Assembly (NCBI GenBank): GCA_031761405.1
Contig: JASEVX010000001.1
Coordinates: 115,369,071-115,433,070 of the forward strand
Direction: 5' to 3'
Length of the DNA stretch: 64,000 nucleotides
Origin: Serripes groenlandicus
Taxonomy: Eukaryota; Mollusca; Bivalvia; Cardiida; Cardiidae
This document shows, one piece after another, positions 1 through 9,600 of this stretch. Within the stretch, counting starts at the first letter, position 1. Each line of letters starts with the position of its first letter. A model generated the notes under the pieces. The model saw only the letters and a program-made list of their open reading frames with translations. It was not told where the DNA came from and did not search any database. The position numbers were made by a program, and so were the translations under genes.

Positions 1-150
1 TAAAACTGAATACAGTTGAACACTTTGTGACAAATGGCGTCTGCTACAAATATGCTAAAATACGTTTGCAAGTTGCTATGAAATAAAGGAAAACATTCAA
101 TTACCCATGTTTTACCGGCAATGTGAAACATGTATGAATTTGTGTTCAAA
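1..150. repeat. Partial palindromic TTAA-type MITE (PAL1) remnant
   Basis: The stretch carries the PAL1 centre-to-end order (an ACACTTTGTGACAAATGG-like block, then GTCTGCTACAAATATG). It closely parallels 53100-53240, including the shared GCTATGAAATAAAG segment. No coding capacity is visible. It is a truncated copy of the abundant family described at 179-407. Confidence 0.55.
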
Positions 151-178
151 ATGCCATTCTACCATACGTATATATTCC

Positions 179-407
179 TTAACCTTTTCCCACATACAAC
201 AAACCTGCAGCAGACAACTTTGAAAACATATAGACACAAATATGAAATATCTCTAAATAAGTATTGTTGATTATTGAAAAGAGTTGAAAACATTGTTGCA
301 AAATGGGAAATTGCTTGTTTTGAGCATTTTCTGCATATGTTTTAATGTTTTCCAAAGTATTCTGCTGCAGAGGTGTCAGAAAGCGTCTATTTGAGGGAAA
401 GTGTTAA
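179..407. mobile_element. PAL1 palindromic MITE, near-complete copy
   Basis: It begins TTAACCTTTTCCCACATAC and ends in a GGGAAAGTGTTAA-like inverse terminus. Subterminal blocks GCAGCAGACAACTTTGAAAA and GTTGAAAACATTGTTGCAAAA are mirrored by inverse versions around a TTGC/GAGC centre. The family layout is TTAA + CCCTTTCCCACATA terminus, long imperfect palindrome, mirror terminus + TTAA. That is the organisation of piggyBac-type non-autonomous elements (TTAA target, CCC-starting ends). No transposase is present. Assignment to piggyBac is inference from the target site and termini. Confidence 0.7.
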
Positions 408-1055
408 ATTGATCCGTTTGATTGAACTTAATGTGTGTGCGTGTACATTCATAACAATTCTGCTGCTAGAGACAAACGGTTAACTTCCTCAGTAGAACAT
501 TGACTTTGTGACTAGATCATGTTAATTTGTTTGTTCGCCTATCCTTATGTAGGAATAAAAGCAAGAAGCGGGTTAGTGAGTTGTAATTTATTTAACAACT
601 TCCCAAATGCAGACGCCTTTTGAAGTATCTGTACCAGACGATTCTTGAAAAGTGTTGTGGAAAAAGATGAAATTGCTCATAATGAGCAGGAATGTTTTCG
701 TTTCCAACCAACAGTTAAATAGCCCTACGACACTGGCCGCGAAGGGGGGAAAGCATAATCTACATTTTTTAAAAAATTGTATGACTCAGTTGGAGATCGA
801 AACCCCGACCTCCCGCACCTGACATCACTGAAAAGAGAAAATATTAACTTCTTCCATAGACCAGTGTCTGTGCAAAGAGAAAGACTCTGAATTACATTCT
901 GTTTGCAGAATACTTATTATAAACAGTGTCACAAGTATGTGTTTGTGTGTAAAAAGTCGTTACCATTTTGGAGTATGAGGGAAAAAATGTATTATCCAAT
1001 AAACTAATGATAGTGGTCCCTGACTACCATTTGTTTGCGATACGTATTCACTAAA
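408..1055. other. Gene-free stretch with MITE fragment and tRNA-like SINE head remnant
   Basis: A PAL1 fragment lies at about 596-710 (GCAGACGCC, AAATTGCTCATAATGAGCA). Around 780-826 the minus strand resembles a tRNA-derived SINE head, with a GGGGTTTCGATCTCC B-box-like block. No credible ORF or splice signal was seen in the rest. Confidence 0.4.
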
Positions 1056-1059
1056 GTTG

Positions 1060-1305
1060 TGGACCATCCTCAGTGGTGTATTGATAGAGTGTTCACTTCG
1101 AGTCGATAGTTTGATCCCCGGCCATGTCAAACCAAATAATTTAAACAGTATTATATGCTTTCCTTCCTTGGCAAACAGGTGTGTTGCTCTAGGATTACGA
1201 CCGACTCGCTCGAGTCAGGATACATTGACCGGTAGTACAAGTACCTTTACCAAGAATCACTGTGTTATAATACAAGAACAAGAGAATGTTAGATGCGGCG
1301 TAAAA
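1060..1305 (+). mobile_element. tRNA-derived SINE (family S2), plus strand, degraded
   Basis: The head reads CTCAGTGGTGTATTGATAG (A-box position) followed by TAGTTTGATCCCCGG (B-box position), as in other S2 copies at 51.1-52.6 kb. The distal part ends near a GCGGCGTAAAAC block, matching the common SINE tail. The 96-residue open frame across it is incidental. Confidence 0.6.
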
Positions 1306-2533
1306 CATTTTACGAACAAACTCAAAAAAATGAAAAAATACATATAGCTACCTAAAGTAACGTAAACTGAAAAAAATGTATACACCTGATACTAAACAGT
1401 CTTAAGATCACTGATATATAAGGGTAAATAAATATATAAAAAATGTCTCCTCTAAATGCGTTAAAATACGTATACTGATGGGGAAGGATAAACGCTGAAT
1501 TGTCTATTATTTCTATCTATTTTATGTTTGACTATAGAAACGAGGCGCGTCATGCAATATGGAGTATCATTGTATCTGATTTTCTTTTGTTATCACAAAC
1601 TTACATGTTCACCTGATACTTAACTTTTGTTAGAACACTGTATATCGGTGATCAGTTAGTGGTGATTCACATGCTGATCATGATCTATACTGTTCAAAAA
1701 TGTAATGTTGTGCCTTTTCTCATGCACAGACTCATATCACTGTATGGGTAAATAGAAAGGTATCATATTGCCCGAATTACATTTTGTTTGTGGAATACTT
1801 ATTATATAAATAATAACTGTTTGTCTGAACGTATAAATTCGTCAACATAATGGCGCCCGAGGGATTTGTTTGTGTTGTGTTTAACATCTTTAAGATTAGC
1901 CAGTCGAAATCATTGTTGAGCTTTAATTATGAAAGAACATTTCCTAATTTACACATGTAGTAATTAACTCGCTACCAATGGATGTAGTCAACGATTGCGA
2001 GTATTTGCAAACAAATATGTTTGCATGCAGGTTCAGCCCCACAATATGTATTGACTTATCTGAGACCAACATTGTTTGACTCTAAGATTGAATTTATTTC
2101 CTTATTATTTTCAAACGACTTTGAAAACATCAAAGTAAATATATGGAACATAACTATAGCATATGGAGAAATTTGACAGATACGTATTCACAGGTTGTTT
2201 GCTATAGAAGCGTCATAATGCGTCCACATATGGGAAACTGTTAGTTTTTTATACTGAGAATGTACATCGAACACTCAAGCTAAATTATTCGCTATCAATA
2301 CATGAACAAATTCAGTACGAAATACATCCTTTGTTAATTGAGAAACACGTTATCAAGGATAGCGTTTATATTGAGCTGATTACTGTGATGAAGCGTTTGA
2401 TTATCTATACTATGACAAAACTAAACCCCGAGACCGTTTCCGTATGCAGCAGACGACTTTTGTAATCTTTCTGACAAAATAAGTAATACTGTCATCAAAT
2501 GCTTGTATATTTTGAGACAAAACAAACCCGTTT
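1306..2533. other. Gene-free upstream region of TRIM-like gene 1
   Basis: Positions 1441-1560 match 55580-55690 (shared GATGGGGAAGGATAA and GAAACGAGGCGCGTCATGCA). PAL1 fragments lie at about 2100-2175 and 2435-2490 (GCAGCAGACGACTTTTG). No convincing core promoter or first-exon donor for gene 1 was found. Its 5' exon must lie within this stretch or beyond the window edge. Confidence 0.45.
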
Positions 2534-2560
2534 GATTCTCTTTCAGTTTGAACATCAACA
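2534..2560 (+). promoter_or_regulatory. 5'UTR splice acceptor and 14-nt leader of TRIM-like gene 1
   Basis: A pyrimidine-rich TTGATTCTCTTTCAG acceptor ends at 2546. It is followed by a 14-base leader and ATCAACA|ATGG, a good animal start context. The same acceptor-leader-ATG arrangement, also with 14 bases, precedes gene 2 at 27191-27210. Upstream of the acceptor the two loci are no longer similar. This supports the ATG at 2561 and a 5'UTR intron. Confidence 0.65.
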
Positions 2561-4396
2561 ATGGAGGTATCTGGGAGACGTCAAGTCTATAGTGAGGACT
2601 GGGATACTGGTATTCCCTGCGATCCTTGCCTTATAGGTAATGTAAATGAAAATGCCCAGTTTTATTGTACAAATTGTGACGAATTCCTATGTGACACTTG
2701 TGCAAAACATCACACAAAATACAAGGCCTCCAGACAACATCGACTTCTTGATAGGGACGAAATGCCAAGAAAGAAAATATCTAATGTTCAGGACAAGTTC
2801 TGTGCTAAGCATGATGGGAAATTAATAGAGTATTTCTGTGATAAGCATGACACATGTTGCTGTTCTGTATGTGTTACTCTAGATCATGTCCAATGCGGTG
2901 TAAAGTACATCGATGATTTGGCGAAGGGATTCAGCTCCAGTCAAGAATATAAATTATTATTAAAGCAGATAAGAGACATAGAAAAACAAATTGCAGAAGA
3001 TAAAAATAAAAAGCAAACTGACTCAATTGATGTAACCAATTGTTTCAGTCAACTGAAAGCCGATATTCAGGTATTTAGAAGTGAAATAAATTCGAAAATC
3101 GATGCATTAGAATACGAACTAATGCAGCAAGCTGAGCAGATACAAAATGAAGATTTGAATGCTATTGAATCCGTGGATACACTATACGACAAGCATCTAC
3201 TAGTCATGTCGGAAATATCATCCGCTCTAGGATTTCTTAAAAAATGTAAACAAAACCAGCAGTTATTCATTTCTGCCATGAAAGCTCGAACTCAGGTCAA
3301 AGACTACAATGACAAAACAAAAAGCAAGTCACAAGAAAACGTTGTGAGAAGGTATGCATTTTCACGCAATGAATACATTATGAACACACTTAATTCGCCG
3401 CTGAAATTTGGATCGTTGGGAATGAATAATGATGGAAAGAGAAGAACTACGAAACAAGATCAGACAGAGGTAGGACTAATAAAGGAAGACAATCCTACCA
3501 TTGATAAGTCAGGTTTAAGACGAAAAGAGGAAAGAGGTGAAGATCAGCAAACACAAAATGAAAAAAAAAACATGAAGACAGACATCTTTAAACCAACAAA
3601 AGTCAAATTATTGAAGGATATTAAGATGAAACACAAAACGGACAAAGCAGGAGTCTGTATAAGAGGAAGTGTGTTGATGTCCAGTGACCTTTTAGCCGTA
3701 GCGGACCGTAATAATAACTCTATTAAAGTCGTTGACTTACGATCAGACAACATTACATGTTACATCAAACTTGACGATAAACCTTGGGATATAACATGTA
3801 CGGATCCGGGAACTCTGGTGGTGACCTGTCGCACAAACTTAGTGTTTCTACGTTATGATGGAAACTTGTCAGTAGTAAAAAAGGTACCAATGGAGTCAGA
3901 TTGTACGGGAATTACATATAGAAAAGGTAAATTATTTGTTACGTTTGTTGGGGAACATCCGTCCGTGAAAATCCTTAATAATGAAGGAAAGATTCTTCAA
4001 ACATTCAAACACGATGATAAAGGACAGAACCTGTTTATTAGTCCATGGTACATTACGGTGAATAGTGACGGGGATACAATGTATGTTTCAGACTGGGATC
4101 AGAACACAGTAACAAGTTTGAGTATGGACGTTAAAGTGTGTAATATATATAAACATGAACAGTTGAGTGGACCAGCAGGTCTGACTCTGGGTGATGATGA
4201 TAGTATTTATGTGGGGGTGACCTATTCAAACAACATACATCAGATAACATCGACGTGTACACCCGTACGTATTGTATTAGAGGAGAAAGATGGGTTAGAT
4301 TATCCACAGACAGTGTTATATAACAACACAGACAAAACACTTTATGTCAGTAATCATTCATCAGGTAACCTGTTGTACGTCTACAAACTTGAGTAA
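2561..4396 (+). CDS. RING-less TRIM-like protein: two B-boxes, coiled coil, NHL-like propeller (gene 1)
   Basis: The protein has 611 residues in one uninterrupted exon. A first B-box-type zinc site spans about residues 20-60 (C20, C23, C36, C39, C44, C47, H50/H51, H60). A second B-box spans about 81-112 (C81, H84, C93, H96, C99-C104, H109, C112). A lysine/glutamate-rich coiled coil runs about 125-255, then a charged linker to about 345. The rest is a propeller of NHL/YVTN-like blades with repeated LLAVADRNN, LYVSN and MYVSD-type motifs. There is no N-terminal RING, so intrinsic E3 ligase activity is not predicted. Related bivalve proteins are annotated as TRIM2/3/45/71-like; a role in recognition or innate defence is inferred. 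The final 54 residues (558-611) are encoded by the first unit of a 164-bp array that continues beyond the stop. Gene 2 is about 90% identical. Confidence 0.9.
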   Translation: MEVSGRRQVYSEDWDTGIPCDPCLIGNVNENAQFYCTNCDEFLCDTCAKHHTKYKASRQHRLLDRDEMPRKKISNVQDKFCAKHDGKLIEYFCDKHDTCCCSVCVTLDHVQCGVKYIDDLAKGFSSSQEYKLLLKQIRDIEKQIAEDKNKKQTDSIDVTNCFSQLKADIQVFRSEINSKIDALEYELMQQAEQIQNEDLNAIESVDTLYDKHLLVMSEISSALGFLKKCKQNQQLFISAMKARTQVKDYNDKTKSKSQENVVRRYAFSRNEYIMNTLNSPLKFGSLGMNNDGKRRTTKQDQTEVGLIKEDNPTIDKSGLRRKEERGEDQQTQNEKKNMKTDIFKPTKVKLLKDIKMKHKTDKAGVCIRGSVLMSSDLLAVADRNNNSIKVVDLRSDNITCYIKLDDKPWDITCTDPGTLVVTCRTNLVFLRYDGNLSVVKKVPMESDCTGITYRKGKLFVTFVGEHPSVKILNNEGKILQTFKHDDKGQNLFISPWYITVNSDGDTMYVSDWDQNTVTSLSMDVKVCNIYKHEQLSGPAGLTLGDDDSIYVGVTYSNNIHQITSTCTPVRIVLEEKDGLDYPQTVLYNNTDKTLYVSNHSSGNLLYVYKLE

Positions 4397-4912
4397 ACAT
4401 ACATCAGATAACACCGACGTGTACATCAGTACGTATCGTATTAGGGAGCAAAGATGGGTTACTAGGTCCACGGGTTGTGTTATATAACAACACAGACAAA
4501 ACAGTGTATGTCAGTAATCATTCATCAGGTGACCTGTTGAAAGTCTACAAACTTGAGTAAACATACATTTTAGGTCAGAGACCATACATCAGATAACACC
4601 GACGTGTATACCCGTACGTATTGTATTAGAGGAGAAAGATGGGTTAATAGATCCACGGACAGTGTTATATAACAACACAGACAAAACACTGTATGTCAGT
4701 AATCATTCATCAGCTGACCTGTTGCGTGTCTACAAACTTGAGTAAACAAACATCAGATAACACCGACGTGTACACCCGTACGTATCGTATTAGAGGAGAA
4801 AGAAGGGTTACTAGGTCCACGGGCTGTGTTATATAACAACACAGACAAAACACTTTATGTCAGCAGTATATATATATCAGGTGACCTGTTGCGTGTCTAC
4901 AAACTTGAGTAA
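4396..4912 (+). pseudogene. Three tandem copies of the gene 1 terminal-blade coding segment (tail cassettes)
   Basis: Starting at the gene 1 stop, the sequence AACATACATCAG...CTTGAGTAA repeats with stops at 4558-4560, 4743-4745 and 4910-4912. The first unit is exactly 164 bp; the second has a 21-bp insert near its start and the third a 3-bp insert. Each copy, read in its own frame, is open to the KLE-stop end. They vary at defined sites: LGSKDGLLGPRVV, LEEKDGLIDPRTV and LEEKEGLLGPRAV, against LEEKDGLDYPQTV in the gene. The endings also vary (GDLLKVYKLE, ADLLRVYKLE, GDLLRVYKLE). Because 164 is not a multiple of 3, read-through cannot join them to the gene. They have no start codon or splice signal of their own. 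Confidence 0.85.
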
Positions 4913-4982
4913 ACATACAATATAGGTCTTATAATGGCTGATAATTATGTTATATATTTGAAGCGGGATATAAGTATCAAAA

Positions 4983-4988
4983 AATAAA
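4983..4988 (+). terminator. Candidate poly(A) signal of gene 1
   Basis: AATAAA is the first canonical signal after the gene 1 stop and lies beyond all three cassettes. A transcript ending here would carry them in its 3'UTR. The homologous place in locus 2 (near 29820) has lost the hexamer. Confidence 0.4.
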
Positions 4989-5029
4989 TTAGATATCATC
5001 ATATTTATTTCTCAGATATAAATGCATTT

Positions 5030-5240
5030 TGATGCATCTGCAACACACACATTTTAAAAACATTGTGACAAAAGAAGCAATTGCTCATTAAATCATATTA
5101 TATTTAGTTTCTTCTGTCACAATATTTTAATCTTTATTTAAATGTTTCAGTTAAAGAGATTTTCAATAAATTTGCCTATGTTTTTTAAATTTCGTTTGTT
5201 GCAAATTTGTTGTACATGTATTTGGGAAAGGGAGGGTAAA
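5030..5240. mobile_element. PAL1 palindromic MITE copy downstream of gene 1
   Basis: It contains GACGCATCTGCAAC-like and AACATTGTGACAAAAGAAGC blocks, a GCTCATT centre, CTTCTGTCACAATATTTTAA, and ends TTTGGGAAAGGGAGGGTAA. The homologous copy in locus 2 is 29860-30050, so the insertion predates the locus duplication. Confidence 0.65.
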
Positions 5241-5271
5241 ACTAATTCATGAGCAATATATCAGTCAGATT

Positions 5272-5531
5272 TATTGATTGGTGTTTAACGCTGTTTTCAA
5301 CAATTTTTCTGTCATTTCACGGCGGCAAGTTCACCTATTCATGTGTGTCCTGGCTTCGTCACACCAGTAATACACACAACAATCTTTCCAAGCAACTGGC
5401 TGTTTTTCCACATAGACTGTTTGCCCATTGGTAGAAAGACGAATGACGCTTGTCACAACGACTTTAGTCAAACAACGGAAATAATGTTGGCCGATCTGGG
5501 GTTCGAACTCAAAACCCATTGACTGACAGTC
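5272..5531 (-). mobile_element. tRNA-derived SINE (family S1), minus strand
   Basis: Read on the minus strand it has a tRNA-like B-box (GAGTTTTGAGTTCGAACCCC), a body with CCAATGGGCAAACAG, and a tail ending AACAGCGTTAAACACCAATC. Other copies of the same family lie at 14791, 25582, 40351 and 58681. It lies between two PAL1 pieces and is absent from the matching part of locus 2 near 30060, so it arrived after the duplication. The two short open frames here are incidental. Confidence 0.8.
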
Positions 5532-5532
5532 A

Positions 5533-5960
5533 AAAATGTGACAAAAGAAGCAATTGTTCATCATGAGCTTTTACTTCTTCTGCCACAATATTTTAAACTT
5601 TATTTAAAAGTTTCATTTAAAGAGATTTTCCATAGATTTGCCTAAGTTTTATATCAGTAAGACGATTACATTAGTATCAACTTTTCCGATTGTATATGTT
5701 AAATAAGGAATTGTGATGAGCTCTGTGTAACCCTGTCCCCATAATACAATCTGAAGGAGATGGCTTTGAAAACATCTTGGAAAAAAATGGAAAACCTTTG
5801 TAAATGAAAGTGTAATTATTGAATAGAGTTGGAAGCATTATGGCAAGAGGAGGAATTGCTCATCATATGAACAATGTCTTCTTTTTCCGCAATATTTTCA
5901 AAATTCGTCCGTGCAGAGATCGAGGCGTCAGAAAGTGTTTGTATATTAAAAAGCGAAATT
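5533..5960. mobile_element. PAL1 MITE pieces
   Basis: A half copy lies at 5533-5660 (GTGACAAAAGAAGCAATTG, CATCATGAG, CTTCTGCCACAATATTTTAA). A fuller copy lies at 5726-5960 (TGTAACCCTGTCCCCATA, AAATGAAAGTGTAATTATTG, AATTGCTCATCAT). The latter corresponds to 30129-30190 plus 33580-33680 in locus 2, where a 40-bp array and a LINE have split it. Confidence 0.65.
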
Positions 5961-6663
5961 GTCTAAAGCTAAACATCAAGTAAAGATTGATTGATTGCAT
6001 GTAGTTTTACTTCACTTTCAATTATTCTGCAGTAATATCATTGCGTTTCCTGTGAAAGCTTGACCAAATGTAGTTAATCGTTTGTTCGTTTCACTATTTG
6101 CCTCTACAGAACACTTTCAATGTGTTACATTAAGTGTGCATGATACGACTACGACTCACATGAAATGATAGCTATGAGATGACAACTACCATACTTACAT
6201 ACACTTTCGAATATCTAGACCATTATAATTTATTTGTCCCGATTTTAGCTTATTAACTTTTTGTTGCCAGAATACTTTAATTATGATTCTCTTTTAACAA
6301 TATAACTGTTGTCATGTGGATTTGTTTTAACAATTTGTTTTTAATGAATTTATCAAGTTTTTGAAGAAGGCAAGATAACACAATTAAATAAAACAGTCAT
6401 TACTTTACAGACTGGTCAGACGGCGCAGATTTAACATGTATGTATTATACGTACTGTTACATGTATATAGATATATCAACTTTGAATAAAATGTAATAAC
6501 TTTGATAATACTTACATGTATGTTTATTGTTTGCATGAATGCTCCTACTTTACATACTGTATGTTACCATCAAGTACTCAACGAGATAGTTTAAACTTAC
6601 TTAATTGATCTTATCCTATCTAGGCATCCCTCAGTAAACAACATATAACACACCACCACTTTC
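5961..6663. other. Gene-free segment homologous to 34490-34690 and 35575-35620
   Basis: Shared blocks include ACTGGTCAGACGG, TTTGAATAAAATGTAAT, TCCTACTTTACATA, TCTATCCTATCT and AACACACCAC. At 6555-6610 a single-copy version of the 70-bp unit amplified at 34.7-35.6 kb is recognisable. No ORF is supported. Confidence 0.6.
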
Positions 6664-6670
6664 AACCCTT

Positions 6671-9600
6671 GCGCAGTCGCGATATACGTAGAAGACGCGC
6701 AGTAAGAACCCCTTGAGCGTGGTTAGAGCGCCGTGAGGTCGATGTGCAGTCGCGATATACGTAGAAGACACACAGTAAGAACCCCATGAGCGTGGTTAGA
6801 GCGCCGTGAGGTCGATGTGCAGTCGCGATATACGTAGAAGACGCGCAGTAAGAACCACATGAGCGTGGTTAGAGCGCCGTGAGGTCGCCGTGCAGTCGCG
6901 ATATATGTAGAAGACACGCAATAAGAACCCCATGAGCGCGGTTAGAGCGCCGTGAGGTCGCCGTGCAGTCGCGATATACGTAGAAGACACGCAGTAAGAA
7001 CCCCATGAGTGTCGTTAGAGCGCCGTGAGGTCGCCGTGCAGTCGCGATATACGTAGAAGACGCGCAGTAAGAACACCATGAGTGTGGTTAGAGCGCCGTG
7101 AGGTCGCCGTGCAGTCGCGATATACGTAGCAGACGCACAGTTTAGAATCCCATGAGCGTTGTTAGAGCGCCGTGAGGTCGCCGTGCAGTCGCGTTATGCG
7201 TAGAATACGCGCAGTAAGAACCCCATGAGCGTGGTTAAAGCGCCGTGAGGTCGCCGTGCAGTCGCGATATACGTAGAAGACGCGCAGTAAGAACCAAATG
7301 AGCTTGGTTAGAGCGCCGTGAGGTCGCCGTTAAGTCGCGATATACGTAGAAGACGTGCAGAAAGAACCCCATGATTGTGGTAAGAGCGCCGTGTGGTCGC
7401 CGTGCAGTAGCGATATACGTAGAAGACGTGTAGTAAGAACCCAATGAGCGTGGTTAGAGCGCCGTGAGGTCGCCGTGCAGTCGCGATATGCGTAGAAGAC
7501 GCGCAGTAAGAACCCCATGAGCGTGGTTAAAGCGCCGTGAGGTCGCCGTGCAGTCGCGATATACGTAGAAGACGCGCAGTAAGATCCCCATGCACGTGGT
7601 TAGAGCGCCGTGAGGTTGCCCTGCAGTCGCAATATCCGTAGAAGACGTGAAGTAAGAACCCAATAAGCGTGGTTAGAGCGCCGTGCAGTCGCGATATATG
7701 TAGAAGACACGCAATAAGAACCCCATGAGCGCGGTTAGAGCGCCGTGAGGTCGCCGTGCAGTCGCGATATACGTAGAAGACACGCAGTAAGAACCCCATG
7801 AGTGTCGTTAGAGCGCCGTGAGGTCGCCGTGCAGTCGCGATATACGTAGAAGACGCGCAGTAAGAACACCATGAGTGTGGTTAGAGCGCCGTGAGGTCGC
7901 CGTGCAGTCGCGATATACGTAGCAGACGCACAGTTTAGAATCCCATGAGCGTTGTTAGAGCGCCGTGAGGTCGCCGTGCAGTCGCGTTATGCGTAGAATA
8001 CGCGCAGTAAGAACCCCATGAGCGTGGTTAAAGCGCCGTGAGGTCGCCGTGCAGTCGCGATATACGTAGAAGACGCGCAGTAAGAACCAAATGAGCTTGG
8101 TTAGAGCGCCGTGAGGTCGCCGTTAAGTCGCGATATACGTAGAAGACGTGCAGAAAGAACCCCATGATTGTGGTAAGAGCGCCGTGTGGTCGCCGTGCAG
8201 TAGCGATATACGTAGAAGACGTGTAGTAAGAACCCAATGAGCGTGGTTAGAGCGCCGTGAGGTCGCCGTGCAGTCGCGATATGCGTAGGAGACGCGCAGT
8301 AAGAACCCCATGAGCGTGGTTAAAGCGCCGTGAGGTCGCCGTGCAGTCGCGATATACGTAGAAGACGCGCAGTAAGATCCCCATGCACGTGGTTAGAGCG
8401 CCGTGAGGTTGCCCTGCAGTCGCAATATCCGTAGAAGACGTGAAGTAAGAACCCAATAAGCGTGGTTAGAGCGCCGTGCAGTCGCTATATACGTAGAAGA
8501 TGCGCAGTAAAAACCACATGAGCGTAGTTAGACTGCCGTGAGGTTGCCGTGCAGTCGCGATATACGAAGAAGACGCACAGTAAGAACCCCATGAGCGTGT
8601 ATAGAGCGCTTTGAGGTCGCCGGACAGTCGCAATATATGTCAAATACTCGTAGTGCCCAATAAGCGTGGTTAGAGCGCCGTGCAGTCGCTATATACGTAG
8701 AAGATGCGCAGTAAAAACCACATGAGCGTGGTTAGAGCGTCGTGAGGTCGTCGTGCAGTCACGATATACGTAGAAGACGCGCAGTAAGAACCTCATGAGC
8801 GTGGTTAGAGCGCCGTGAGGTCGCCGTGCAGTCGAGATATACGTAGAAGACGCGCAGTAAGAGCCACATGAGCGTAGTTAAAGCGCCGTGAGGTCGCCGT
8901 GCAGTCGCGATATACATAGAACACGCGCCGTAATAGCCCAATGAGCGTGGTTAGAGCGCCCTGACGTCGTCGTGAGGTCGCCGTTCAGTCGCGATATACG
9001 TAGAAGACGCGCAGTAAGAACCCCATGAGCGTGGTTAGAACGCCCTGGGGTCATAGTGCAGACGCGATATACGTAGAAGACACGCAGTAAGAACCCCATG
9101 TGCGTGGTTAGAGTGCCATGAGGTTGCCGTGCAGTCGCGATTTACGTAGAAGACGCACAGTAAGAACCCAATGAGCGTGGTTAGAGCGCCGAGAGGTCGT
9201 CGTGCAGTCGTGATATACGTAGATATACGTAGAAGACGCGCATTAAGAAGACGCGTATAAAAAAAACCATGAGTGTGGATAGAGCGCCGTGACGTCGCCG
9301 TGCAGTAGCGATATACGTAGAAGACGTGTAGTAAGAATCCCATGAGCGTGGTTAGAGCGCCGTGAGGTCGATGTGCAGTCACGATATACGTAGAAGACGC
9401 GCAGTAAGAACCACTTGAGCGTGGTTAGAGCGCCGTGAGGTCGCCGTGCAGTCGCGTTATACGTAGAAGACGCGCAGTAAGCACCCCACGAGCGTGGTTA
9501 GAGCGCCGTGTGGTCGCCGTGCAGTCGCAATATACGTAGAAGACGCGCATTAAGAACCCCCTGAGCTTGGTTAGAGCACCGTGAGGTCGCCGTGCAATCG

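Noticed and set aside
3067..4340. Minus-strand frames of about 70 residues inside gene 1 (and the matching ones in gene 2)
   Set aside because: Antisense shadows of the TRIM-like CDS.
7235..9382. Minus-strand frames of 60-115 residues with similar sequence
   Set aside because: They are translations of the 73-bp satellite cycling through frames, with no start context or family similarity.
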